64,000 bases of DNA from the NCBI RefSeq assembly GCF_963675165.1, contig NC_087387.1:1-64000 (forward strand), given 5' to 3'. A program made the translations under genes and the position numbers. This DNA is from Halichondria panicea (taxonomy: Eukaryota > Porifera > Demospongiae > Suberitida > Halichondriidae). The number at the start of each line of letters is the position of its first letter. Position 1 is the stretch's first letter. Below the pieces are notes generated by a model. The model saw only the letters and a list, made by a program, of their open reading frames with translations. It was not told the DNA's origin and did no database searches. Positions 14,046-35,035 of this stretch are shown here, one piece after another.

Positions 14046-15490
14046 AGGTGGGTCCACTCCACTCCATCCCCCGCCTACTCAATGTTGCACCATCCATACA
14101 CCCATATAAATTCAGTACCGTATTAAAATATGGAATACAGCAGATAATTGTATAGTAAGTAATGTATTATATAATCTTGTGCAGGGCTAAATACCAAAGG
14201 AAGTAACAGATAGTACCCTACATCACTATGCATGGGACAATACATAATTATTATACTGACCCTTTCCTGTCGTATCTTGTAGTGCTCTTATATATACGTA
14301 CGTCAGCAGCCATTCAGAGATAAAAATTAAGAGTGGGGCGTCCCCCATAAAAGATGAAATGACAATAAAATTATGAGAGTGATTGAATGCTGAATCCTGT
14401 GCTGTGCAGCGTTGAGTAGTTATCTGTGAGTAAGACATGAGAGAACAATATAAGGACAGAGCTACTTTGGCTGTCACTATTAATATCACCTTGCTAGCTA
14501 TAGGGTACAGTATAGCACTCACCAAAAGATGACCGACGTACAAGGAGACAGCCGGCGCGGCAGGTACACCTCGTCTTGCTCTCTCTTTGTCTCGTGGCTG
14601 CAAATGACATGTGCTCTATCATGACATGCGTGACAACGAAGTATATTCATTATGTACCGTAAGATGGTAAGATGGGCTAGGCAGCCATAAGATAGAATCC
14701 CAAAAGCAAGGAATCTAGAAATCGAACAGAGGCTATACTGTCAAGTTTTCCCAAAGGTAAGGATCGCTTAAGACGCTCGACTTGCTAATCATACAACAGG
14801 TCAACAGAGTCACAGCTAGTCTGTAAGGCAGGGCCTAGCACAGGCTCTACATCACCCTGAGGCATGATCCCAACTGTACAAAGCTCTAATCAGTGCTAAC
14901 CTAGATACAAAGATAATGGGCCACCTGCCATGCACACAAGCTCAAAGTTATTTAATAATTAACAAACAGTAACTTGCCCACTGGAACAGCAGGATGATGG
15001 AGTGGTTGGTTGGTCCCTCCGTTGCACATGAAGAGAGATAGAATAGTCACCCATACACCACACAGCTACAAGCATAAGCACAGCATAAGCACAGTCGCCT
15101 TGGTTGTACCACCCTAATTACTGTACACCAGTACAGAACAAGGTAACTAGTGAACAGTAAGGTATCATGTCTCAGAGCAACATAGAACCTGTGCCGGCAC
15201 AATATAAGGACAGTATACACAGAGCTACTTTAACACAAGGCTGTCACTATTAATATCCAACTAGAGTCTACCACCTTGCTAGCTATAGGGTACAGTATAG
15301 CACTCACCAAAAGATGACCGACGTACAAGGAGACAGCCGGCAGGTACACCTCGTCTTGCTCTCTCTTTGTCTCGTGGCTGCAAATGACATGTGCTCTATC
15401 ATGACATGCGTGACAACAAAGTATATTCATTATGTACCGTAAGATGGTAAGATAGGCTAGGCAGCCATAAGATAGAAGCCAAAAAATTGA
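14046..15490. repeat. Chimeric duplicated subtelomeric block
   Basis: A segment of about 220 bp with TAGGGTACAGTATAGCACTC, a GATGACCGACGTACAAGG region and a CATGACATGCGTGACAAC region occurs at about 14472-14697 and again at about 15240-15478. A degraded piece of the 715-bp unit lies between the copies (14697-15200). The copies differ by a 5-bp indel (CGCGG). On the minus strand each holds an exon-like stretch between an ATTTGCAG acceptor and a GTGAGTGC donor, so an unannotated transcript is possible, but no product can be named. Confidence 0.7.
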
Positions 15491-15530
15491 TATAAATTAT
15501 TTCAGGACCACGCCCCAGAAACGGAGACAG

Positions 15531-15565
15531 AAACCACGCCTTTTTGATATAAAAAGGGGTGGTTT
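15531..15565. repeat. Perfect-stem hairpin near the KASH-like gene
   Basis: AAACCACGCCTTTTT and its near-complement AAAAAGGGGTGGTTT flank a 5-nt loop, giving a 15-bp stem with one wobble or mismatch. It lies about 140 bp upstream of the first ATG of the next gene. A terminator, promoter element or foldback-element relic are all possible. Confidence 0.5.
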
Positions 15566-15700
15566 TTACTCAACATTATTTTATAGGGCGTGGTCTCAGT
15601 TGTCAACGGGAGACGCCATGTGTATGTATGTGTATCTTCTGTACTAAAGCTATGATTACATCCCCGGCCGAGTGGAGGAGACACAACTGACCTGCAAGAC

Positions 15701-19745
<4,045 letters not shown>

Positions 19746-19881
19746 CTGTATCATACATAATTAGTAGCTCTTTATAATCACTGACACTCATCACATGTAT
19801 TTCATTGTAAAAATTTGGTTCTTTAAAAATCATTAATATAATTATAATAAAAGTCACAGCTACAGCTAGCTGTTACCAAGT

Positions 19882-20692
19882 TCATACAGAGGTGCCTTCG
19901 ATGGGTACAGTATCTAGAACAACTCCAGGAACCTCATCACCAAAGTGTGCCTGCATGTAACGACAATTAATACATAAACATAAAAAGTAAATTGTAATGA
20001 AAATTGTTAATTTAGTTACCATCCCTCCATGATCATTGATCCAGGATTCCAACCTCAGATCTTGGAGAGCCTCTCCAGCAAAACCATTGACAAGATTCTC
20101 TCTGGTACTCTCTGCACCTTGGGCACGCAACTCATGAATCACTCCAAACATACCTAATGCATGCATGGGGTGGTCAGGGGTAAAGAACAGGTGGGGGGTG
20201 GGGGGTATGAAATGTTTACCCATGAATACCACAGATGCTTGTTCCCATCCACTGTGCAGATGTCGGGAGCAGCTACTCAGAACTTTGCGACAAATTTCAC
20301 TAAACTGGTCTGCTCCAAGCTGATAAATGGATGCTGGCTTGAGTTGATCAAACAATGCTTGTTGTAGCTCCTTCTGGACTGTCTCATCAATTCTATCTCC
20401 TATCATCTTGAGTCGTTGTGCTATCTACAGGGGACAATGAGGACAAGTTAGTAGTTACTACACAAAGGCTTACAGTGAAAGCTGCCGTGGTGGGTGGTGG
20501 TGGTCCCCCGGCCCCTGCTACAGTGTCAGAGTCCGGGGCCACACGCCGGCCAGACGCTGGCGAGCGAGCTTCCTGCCCCATCTCTGGCTCTGTAGAGGCC
20601 TCACTACTGTAGCACAGGTTCACATACTCAAAAGCGATCTCTCGAGTCTCGTTCAGGAAAGACCGTCCACTGTCCACAACTACACTCGCCAT
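19882..20692 (-). CDS. BAK/BOK-like Bcl-2 family protein
   Basis: Four exons (20692-20474, 20424-20220, 20153-20020, 19950-19882) give 208 residues. A BH3 motif, LKMIGDRIDETVQ, lies near residues 78-90, just after intron 1. A BH1-like region (WEQASVVFMGMFGVIHEL, about 130-147) follows, and a BH2 signature WINDHGG sits at 179-185. Spacing and order fit multi-domain effectors of the BAK type, which permeabilise the mitochondrial outer membrane in apoptosis; related genes are known from demosponges. No BH4 is evident. The spliced protein has only 22 polar residues after BH2 and no tail anchor. The last intron is 69 nt, stays in frame and would add a hydrophobic stretch if retained. Pro- versus anti-apoptotic role cannot be decided from sequence alone. 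Confidence 0.85.
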
Positions 20693-20950
20693 GACTCACT
20701 TGCATGCTATAGATATAGTGACTCTGGATATATGATATGATATGCAGCGCATATGGACATTAATTAACTCGGGAAAGATGGGCGTGGTCATTGTGCAATA
20801 AGGACCACGCCCATATACTTATTGAGTATTGTAGGCCGAATTTGTCTTAAATAATAATCACACGGCATTTAAAATTTTTATTTTATTAGAGTTAAATCGG
20901 TCTATAAGCAATAAAAATAATTATGCACAATAATAATATACATGTATACA

Positions 20951-22756
20951 TTACAATGAAGTTTGTATGATCTGCTGTTTGTTTCCTTGTGGTGGCTGTA
21001 GCAAGCTGTCGAATTGTTCCAAAGCTTTATCCATGGCATCAATGTAATTGTCTTGTAGGGAGTTGGAGCTATTGCTAACTAATGACTCAACAGGGCCCTC
21101 CCTGAAGGCCTCTTGTCTTACGAGAGATGTTAGGGGAGCCACCTTGGACCCAGGATGAGAGGGGGACATCTCAGGTGGCTCCTTTAATGGTGACATTGAT
21201 CGAGCTTGTCCAAGCTTGATATTATGGTACTTGTTTCGTTGAGTTGAGGTTGGTACATCATAGACTGGTTGGTGATGAGAGCTGAGATTAGGCTGTGATC
21301 CAATGGCTACCACAGCATAAGGTCTGGGAGGATATTGACCAACTGCTATTGCTCTGTTCTGAGTGGGAACTTGATAATGGCTGGTTGGTCCACTCTTATA
21401 GGGCTGAGCAGATTGTCTGTAAGGAACATAGTTATACTCTCCCTCCACTAGAACAGTGTGCCTTCTCTCCAGTGAAGAGCCGGAGGGTCTTCGTGGTGAG
21501 ACAAGAAGATCACCTGCACACACACAGTGGGAATAATGTGGGCCTAGCTACAGAGTTATACTCACTAGAAGATAGAGAATGAGATCTTGACGGACTCTTT
21601 CTATCAGACTGGAAGGTAGAGCTGGTTAGTGGTGGACGAGATGTATGTCTACCATGAGAGGGCAGAGACATTCCAACCTCTTCAACACCTGCACACACAA
21701 TACTGTCATCACACACATCCACACACCCACACACCCCACACCCACACCCACACACAAGACCTCTTTTCTTGTTGACTTTGAGAGAACCAAACTTGTTGCG
21801 GAAGGACTTCTTTTGTCCAGGGCTGCTCTCACCACCATCCTCCTGACCTTTGCCCTCCGTAGCTTTACCCCCACGAGAAACAAGACTGGAGAGTGACATT
21901 GAACGCATCTTTCGTTGAATGGTACCTCTCAGTTCATCCTCGCATGTTTGGGTCCGCCCAATAGTGATACCTACACACACAAGGGTCAACAAGACACACC
22001 AATAAGTGTTGACCTCTGACCTGACACATGCTTGAAGTTGCAAGGTGCAGAAATGTCCTTTTTGCCAAGTCTCCTGAAGCTCTTTGGTTTCTTAAAGATG
22101 GCTTGGTCAGGTTTGTTATCAAAGGTAACAGTTTCGGCCTTTTGTTTCTGAAGGAACAAGTCATGGATGCTCTCGAGCATACGTTGGCCCTCCTCTGCAC
22201 TGCAGACAGTGTGTGGGGGTAAGGTTAAAGGGTTAAGAGGCTTACTTGGCAAATTGAATTGCAAAAGTCTTTCCATTGGAAGAGAATGTGTGAAAGTTTG
22301 TCTGCATAGCATTATAGCCACTGTTGTCAGTCACCTCTGCCTCCCAAAGAGATATGCCTACAAAAGGGGAAATTATACACTGTACTACACACACGTCATC
22401 TTACCAGACTCGACTTCTGCTATCACAATTTTAATATGGAACGGAGAATTGTGTTCTGTAGTTTCCCGCATGAGTTGAATACATGGAGCCCCATATGCCA
22501 AGCTCTTCCATTGAGTATCTGTAGACAAAGCAGTCAACACATGAACTATACTAGCAGTACAGTCTGTGTTATGACCAGCTCTAAATATGTGTGTACACAG
22601 TACCAGTCCACTCAACATACTGGGTGTGGGTACAGTGGGGCCTTTGTCCAGAGTGTAGAGTCGGGCCTGAGTACGCATCACAATAGCCGAACTCTTCCGA
22701 CTAGACAGAGACACCTCTATTCTGAATACTGACTCATTTGTTAGAGATCTATTCAT
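20951..22756 (-). CDS. WASP-like protein: WH1 and CRIB, no VCA
   Basis: Seven exons (22756-22621, 22518-22405, 22357-22246, 22199-22021, 21970-21761, 21688-21566, 21513-20951) give 478 residues. An N-terminal WH1 domain (about 1-125) shows QARLYTLDKG, ISLWEAEV, NFHTFSSNGKTFAIQFANA and EEGQRMLESI, matching the WASP strand order and its FHTF core. A CRIB-type motif follows at about 166-181 (KKDISAPCNFKHVSG), close to WASP IGAPSGFKHVSHVGWD but lacking the final HVGWD. The remaining 300 residues are Ser/Pro/Tyr-rich and disordered. There is no polyproline core, WH2 or acidic tail, so it cannot activate Arp2/3 by the standard route. By family it may bind Cdc42/Rac and WIP-like partners as an adaptor or competitor. 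The donor of exon 5 (GTCTTG) is weak. An acceptor-like TTTGCAG just before the ATG suggests a 5' UTR intron. Confidence 0.8.
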
Positions 22757-23374
22757 TGTCTGCAAACAAGAAAAACAGCAGCCACACAATGCCACACAAT
22801 GCCACACAATACCACACAATACAGTCCTACAATTATTGAGCTAGGCTTGTAACTATAAAATTATGGATCATATGTGAGGGTGAGGGGGGGAGGGGCTGGT
22901 ACAAACTATAATGCATAAACTAATCTAGTACATGTATATACAGTACAGCCTTCAAGGCCGTCTAGCTAGCAGCCGAGAGACCCTACTAACTAAGTTCTCT
23001 TACCAAATTAATCTTGCTTTGGGGCCACAGACGATGTAAAGTACTTGATATAATTATATCGATAGTGTTGATATTCTTCTCTAGCTCTTACAAGTGTTTC
23101 GGTTCCAACAATAGTGGCTTGTTGTCTGCGTTTACTACAGGCAGTTCTGTTGTCCTTCACTCAAAATAACTAGACTCTACCGCCGGTACGGTAGCTGCAT
23201 CAATCAATGCAATATACAATCAATGTCGCACCCACCACAACAGTTAGTACAATAACTGGCGCCAATGAGTCGCCGCATACCTACCAGCCCCGCCCACTAA
23301 TAAATCGCTGCTTGCGACGTTCAAAGTTCATCCACGTGGCTGAAAACTAACTTGTTGTGCATGTGTACGTGTAC
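22757..23374. promoter_or_regulatory. Divergent upstream region of WASP-like and DDX51 genes
   Basis: 618 bp separate the two start codons, which point away from each other. Short ACACAATGCC repeats lie at 22785-22825, inside the likely 5' UTR intron of the WASP-like gene. A GC-richer patch around 23180-23340 (CCGCCGGTACGG, GGCGCCAATGAGTCGCCGC) is the best candidate promoter core. No TATA box can be assigned. Confidence 0.5.
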
Positions 23375-23486
23375 ATGATGTCCAGAGCTGAAGTGGAGGG
23401 CTCGTCTGTTCCTGGCCAGGGCGTGGCTTGGACCAAGCACCTCATTGAACAAGACATACTCACACACTCAAGGTGCCCACTGCCTC

Positions 23487-23522
<36 letters not shown>

Positions 23523-25028
23523 CACACACACCCACGTGCGCATGCACACACACACACACAGGGCGCTGATGGAGCTCCCTCTGGCACTGCTCAAAAACCT
23601 AGGAAGGATTGGAGTTGACTCTTGTTTCCCTGTACAGGTACTAATTGCCCACTCATAATTCACGACTGTTATGTTGATGTATAGGCTCATGTTATTCCTG
23701 AGGTCCTGTCCTCCACTCATAGTCCCCTCCTAATGTGTGTGGGTGGGGAAATTCCCCCTGACATTATGGTGTGTGCCCCTACCGGCTGTGGCAAGACTCT
23801 GGCCTATGTTGTGCCTATTGTAGCTGCTCTAATGACCAGAGTGGTCCCTCAGGTATCCTACCACCTTGTGTGTGTGTGTTACCATGTGTGTGTGCAGGTG
23901 AGGGCGCTGGTGGTGGTGCCATCACAAGAGCTGGCCTCTCAAGTTCATCAAGTGTTCTTATCTCTAACTCATGGCACACAATTAAAAGCTGGTCTTCTTT
24001 CAGAGGAAGCAACATTGATTGACCCCACCTACTACCCCCTGGCCAGCAGTATGGACATCCTTATCACCACTCCAGTGCAACTCACTCATTACATTGACAG
24101 GTACACACACACACTACATCTTGACTAAGAACCAAAATTATGATTGTTTTGTGCTTGCCACCTAGAAGAACCACATAGACCCATCCCCATTATCAGCTAC
24201 TATCACCACAAAACCAATACAGCCTGTACCTAAGCCTCCCTCAAGGTCAGATCAATAATTTATATTGGAATAGCTTATTCATTGTGCTAGTTGTATGTGA
24301 TTCTGGATGCACAGATGAATGGGGAGGGTTGGTGCACCTTGAAAGACTCTTTAACCCATCATTCTCGGCTCTCAAGGCCGGGCTCTGTGTTTGCCTTTTC
24401 TTTTCTGTTCGTCGTCTGTTTTTGTATGTGTGAATAATAAAAGAAGCCATACCAGTAGACAGCTAATAAGAGTTATCCCTGTAACCAGTAGACAACTAAT
24501 AAGAGTTATCCCTGTAACATTTGTCAATTTTTATAAGCAAAAGCAATATTTAATGAAAATAAGGAGAGGTGGTTACCCAATTCTACGATCAGATAAGGCA
24601 GTTCCTCACAATTTATTATTTTGTTTCAACCCCTCCAACACACACACACTGTGTAGGGGTTCCTTGCCATGTCTCCGCTATCTTGTGCTGGATGAAGCAG
24701 ATCGTCTCTTGCAAGCATCACAATGTCAATGGCTACCCAAGCTAATGGCTAGCCGCACTTCACACACATCTCCACTAAGCACCACGCTACACACACTCTC
24801 GTCACTACCTCATGTACATGACCCACTACACCCACTCATGGTACAACCAGTCAAGCAAGTTTGTGTACAGAAGCTCTTGTTCTCCGCTACAATGACCTTT
24901 GACCCTGAACACCTTTCTGTGTTGCGTCTGAATCGTCCGTTGCTGTTCTGTGTATCAGATGCTGACTCAGCATTCACTCTACCCACGAGACTAGAAGAGG
25001 TGACCTAACCCTGTGTGCGTGGGCGTGT

Positions 25029-25064
<36 letters not shown>

Positions 25065-26525
25065 GTCCTGGTCAAGTGTGGGGTGGGCAAGAAGCCGCTG
25101 GTTCTACTGCACCTGCTCTCACAATCTCCAGCAGCACTTTGCTTCACTAACACTAGGGACACAGCACACAGGTATATACATGTAACTACACAGGAATATA
25201 GAATATATAATGTATAATAACTCTTGTACCATTATTATAATAATAATATGCAGTGCCTTACTAGGAAATGTATTATAACTCTGACTCAACTCATTTCCTC
25301 GTTTGTACCAGATTGGTCTTGTTACTACGAGAGCTGGGTCTAGTAACAGTGGCTGAGATGACAGGAGCAATAAGTTCTAGCAAAAGAAGAGAGGTTCTCG
25401 AAGACTTTAGGAGAGGACGCACTAAAGTAGGCCACCCCCACACACTCCACCACCCACTCATCCCACACACCACACCCACTCATCCCACACACCACACCCA
25501 CTTAGGTGCTGGTGTGCACTGATGCTATGGCACGAGGAATGGACCTACCTAATATCAACACTGTCATCAACTATGACCCACCAAGAACCTTTGGAATGTA
25601 TCTACACAGAGCTGGCCGAACAGCTAGGGCGGGACAAAGGGGTGTGGTCAACACTCTACTCTCTCCTGATGAGGTACCTTAACACAAAAGAAGTTTCTGA
25701 TTTTCGTAAAGCATAAAATGATGTGTATTCATTCTCATTTCTGAAAGCTTAGTGGTGTCATCAAATTTCGTATTTGAGAGATAAAAGTATTTGCCAATTT
25801 GGCGATACCATGGATTATAGCCCATGGTCCAAGGCTGAAAAATGGCAAATTTTAAAGCCTCTTTTAGATGCCATAACTTGAATTCCGGGGATCCAATGTT
25901 AAAATTTTTAGGATTTTCTGAAAGCTTAGAAAAAAACTTTTCAAATGGTGTCATCAAAATTCATATTTGAGAGATAAAAGTATTTGCCAATTTGGCGATA
26001 CCATGGATTATAGCCCATGGTCCAAGGCCGAAAAATGGCAAATTATGACTCGATTTAAAGCCTCTTTTAGATGCCATAACTTGAATTCCGTGGATCCAAT
26101 GTTAAAATTTTTAGGATTTTCTGAAAGCTTAGAAAAAAACTTCAAATGGTGTCATCAAAATTCATATTTGAGAGATAAAAGTATTTGCCAATTTGGCGAT
26201 ACCATGGAGCTCATGGTCCGAGGATACCATGGATAATAGCTGAAAATGGCCCTCAACAAAAGTTTGGTAGCTATAATTATCTTTGAGCTCCTGTGTTCAG
26301 ATTATAATTTTTATAACCGATTGGTGTATTTTGTAACGTTGTGATTATAATTAATTGTTGCATTTCTCCTAAAATGTGATGCAGGTCCACCCCTTCAAAA
26401 CCATGCTGAGGAAAGTAGTCAAGAAAACTATTAGCAACATTACAGTCAGTCAAGATGACCTTCGACCTTATGATGAACAATATAGGATAGCTCTTGATAA
26501 ACTTCAATCAAACACTTTACAATAA
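23375..26525 (+). CDS. DDX51: ATP-dependent RNA helicase DDX51 (Dbp6 family)
   Basis: Nine exons (23375-23472, 23562-23637, 23685-23852, 23898-24100, 24657-24999, 25065-25171, 25312-25426, 25506-25673, 26385-26525) give 472 residues. DEAD-box motifs are in order: Q-region FPVQ, motif I APTGCGKT, Ia PSQELASQ, Ib TTPVQL, II LDEADRLL, III FSATM, then FTNTRDTAHR, IV/V TDAMARGMDLP and VI HRAGRTARAG. The long insertion between motifs II and III and the C-terminal VHPFKTMLRKV block fit DDX51, which acts in 60S ribosome assembly in the nucleolus. It is shorter than human DDX51 because the low-complexity N-terminal extension is missing. Two adjacent ATGs start the frame. The last intron holds a foldback-repeat array. 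The stop lies 144 bp from the convergent MYPT gene. Confidence 0.92.
25735..26240 (+). repeat. Half-unit foldback repeat array in the last DDX51 intron
   Basis: Three copies, 193 and 201 bp apart, of the core GGCGATACCATGGATTATAG (about 25804, 25997, 26198) with the upstream arm containing TTGAGAGATAAAAGTATTTG. The same family occurs as about 345-bp full units in the ACC and TMEM135 introns. These copies keep one arm and the loop but lack most of the second arm. Orientation is sense relative to DDX51. Confidence 0.88.
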
Positions 26526-26669
26526 TTGAACTTTGTTACAGTATATGAAAGAATTATGACACAAATGACATGCAATGTTTACTACTGCACAACTAATTAG
26601 AATGAATTTGATAAACTGCTATTCATGTGAACAGATGTGGCGTCCTTTGTTACTAAAGACTAGAGCTAG

Positions 26670-32181
<5,512 letters not shown>

Positions 32182-32441
32182 AACATTAACAAGCGTCGGC
32201 CGTCGACTCGACTAGCTACTCACTCCATAGATTGATATTGAGGGCGTGTCACGGAAACCAACGATAGAATTTACGGATTCCGTACACGCCCTCCTTAGCC
32301 TCGATAACAATGTAATTGACTTTATGATCTTCTAAATATGCGATAAAAATTTCAATATAATTTTGAACCTATTATAAAATGGCGTTAAATAGAACGAATA
32401 AAGTAGCCATGACAACAAAGTAATACACAAGTGTGTGAAAG
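32182..32441. promoter_or_regulatory. Shared divergent promoter region, PPP1R12 and SAXO4
   Basis: Only 260 bp separate the start codons of the minus-strand MYPT gene and the plus-strand SAXO4 gene. The region contains GCGTCGGCCGTCGACTCGAC next to the MYPT start and AT-rich sequence near SAXO4. No TATA box is evident. Confidence 0.6.
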
Positions 32442-32628
32442 ATGTCTAAGCTATCACATGGGCCGGCTAGCTGGCATGTTCTAGGCAGCAATGGCGCTCA
32501 AAGCTACCCTCTTGCCTTCTATTCTACCACCTATTCTATCAACCACGGCCACGCTAACTCCACTGGACCGCCTAGTACCTTCAGACACAAGTTAGTCTGT
32601 TATATAATTATACAGCCTGCATGCATTG

Positions 32629-32664
<36 letters not shown>

Positions 32665-33403
32665 GGGTACAGGTTATGGGTCCAACTTCAGGCCTGCCCT
32701 CTCTTACTCTTCACAGCTGGACAGTCTAGATAATCCTGTCATGGGGTAAGCTCTAGCTTTTTTATAATTATTATTGTAACATTCTATTATAATTATAGGG
32801 AGCTCTTGAGGGCCAACTACCACACTCATACTCAGAGTGAGTATGCAGGATACAGAATGCCACAAGGAAGTGATCCATTCCCGGGGAAAGTGACACCCTT
32901 CATGTCGGGGTACGCTCATAATACGCCCACAACCCTCCCCACTACTCGCCAGGTAACTATGCACCTCCCACACACTAGGTACACCCACTCCACCCCCTCA
33001 CTTGTGTAGGTAGCTGGGTACCCACATCATGGTCTACACAAACATCCTGTAGCTACAGAGAAAGCTATGTCTACTGAATACAACACACGATTCCTCAGAC
33101 AGCCATTCAGAGAACAACATGGTATATACCAACTGTACTAGCTAAGTATGTGTTCATTATCCCTCTCTCTGTGCAGGCCCTAATAGCAGTAGCCATAGCA
33201 ACAAAGAGGAGAGTGGGTTCACACACGCCCACACTATTGAGCCAATCACCTACCGCCCACACGATAACCACACTGGAGAACTACCAGGTCATGTGACATG
33301 GCGACCAACCGGATTCAGTCTCATGAAGAGCAGCTTCAGACCACCTAGCTACATGAAGGTGGGTGTATAATGATGGTATATCTCATACCTTACACACACA
33401 CGC

Positions 33404-33448
<45 letters not shown>

Positions 33449-34225
33449 GTAGTGAACCTTTTGTTGTAGCTATCTCTGGTACTGCTGATCATAGTAATGG
33501 CTATGTCAAGGGGAGCAAGGCAAAGGCTCATGTACAACCTCCTGCTGCAGACATGGTGAATCCATATAATATACATGTAGTGTGTTGACTTGTGTTCACA
33601 TAGGTGGGGTACACGTGTGCCAGTCAAGTTCATAAGAGTGTCGTGGAGAGAGTGCGTAAGGAGGATCCAGCTGAGCACTCCATCTTCACACATCCAGACC
33701 AGTACACAAGGTAAACCACTCACTCTAGTAGTATCAGAGTTCATCACTATCTCCGTGCAGTTACACACAGCAGAGCTTTGGTAGGGGAGGGCCATCAAGA
33801 GAGGCAGGTCCTGCTAGAGTGGTGGGAGGGAAGGAGATGTCTGGGTACTCTGAGAATACTGTTCCTCTGGTGGAACCTGCTAACAGAGACAGTCAGAGAT
33901 TCAGCACCCACTACCAAAGCAGGTAAGCTAGTATAGTGTTGATGGTATATCCATGCAGCATACTAATGGTTGTAGGTTTAGATATCCTGAAAGAGGTGCT
34001 CATGTTGGTCACAGTGTGCAGCCTCTAGCCAACAATGGCTTCTCTAAGAGCACTGCAGTACACAGCTTTGGAGGAACAGCCCCGTCACTCAGAGAGATGG
34101 ACCCTTATGTAGCCAGGTAAGGACTGCACGCCTGTGTGTACTGTGCATCATGGTGTCCCTACAGGAGTACTATCAAGAGGGACCCGTGCTATGAGACTCA
34201 CACTCACCAACACAAGAAACACTAA
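32442..34225 (+). CDS. SAXO4: Stabilizer of axonemal microtubules 4 (PPP1R32-like)
   Basis: Ten exons (32442-32590, 32665-32745, 32799-32952, 33010-33121, 33177-33358, 33448-33555, 33604-33710, 33761-33922, 33976-34116, 34165-34225) give 418 residues, close to the family's usual length. The N-terminus has the family pattern LAFYSTTYS, then KGTGYGSNFRPALSYS and LDSLDNP. Later blocks such as MSTEYNTRFLRQPF, KEESGFTHAHTIEP, GKEMSGYSENT and FSTHYQSRFRYPERG are repeated GxGY/YxxxF-type motifs seen in PPP1R32/SAXO4. Family knowledge places it in motile cilia and flagella as an axonemal microtubule-associated PP1 partner. The gene is divergent to MYPT and followed 0.3 kb later by the ACC gene on the same strand. 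Confidence 0.85.
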
Positions 34226-34522
34226 CACTCAATAACTCTGTGTTTGTATGTGTGTAGTGCTAGCCCATAATTAATTATTACAATAACAATTATTATTATC
34301 ATCCAGTGAATCTCATCAACACAATCATGATTAGCAGCCCCGCCCCCTTCCCGGTCATATGAGCAGCTAGCTGCATGCTCTGCTCTCCCTGACCACCCTG
34401 TACCTATTCCTGCCCAGCCATTAATACTAGTGTGTCCTGCGATCGTTGAATATTGCTCTTCCAGAGGTGAGAAACAGGTAGAGTATGGCGAGTATACATA
34501 CACACACAATGATTGCAGGGAG
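34226..34522. promoter_or_regulatory. Upstream region and probable 5' UTR exon of the ACC gene
   Basis: Between the SAXO4 stop and the ACC start, CTTCCAGAG/GTGAGA near 34466 reads as a splice donor. It pairs with the acceptor TGATTGCAG at 34518 just before GGAGATGGCAG. This suggests an upstream exon, coding or not, that cannot be fixed here. Confidence 0.45.
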
Positions 34523-34993
34523 ATGGCAGACAAGGTCAAGCAGCAACAGCACACACGCTCTCTATCGGGTTACTCTCTTTCCTACAAGCCCAAGACCACG
34601 GTGAGCCCCACACACTCCCCCACACATCACACACCCTCCCCCACACCTCACACACACTCCCCACACCTCACACGCCCTCTCACACACTCCCCCACACCTC
34701 ACACACACTCCCCACACCTCACACGCCCTCTCACACACCTCCCACACTCCCCCACACCCTCCCCCACACCTCACACACCCTCACACTGTAGGTGGCCACT
34801 CCAGAAGAGTACGTTGCCAAGTGTGGTGGGAAGAGAGTGATTGAGAAGGTGTTAGTTGCTAATAATGGCATTGGAGCTGTCAAGTTCATTCGCTCAGTTC
34901 GAAGATGGGCCTACGAAATGTTTGGCAATGAGAAAGCCATCAAGTTTTGTGCCATGGTTTCCCCAGAGGACCTTAAGGTACGCCCCTCACACA

Positions 34994-35035
<42 letters not shown>

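Noticed and set aside
14226-14603. 125-codon minus-strand frame with hydrophobic stretches as a membrane protein
   Set aside because: The second copy of the block is shorter and lacks the downstream part; the open stretch crosses a GTGAGT donor and AT-rich sequence.
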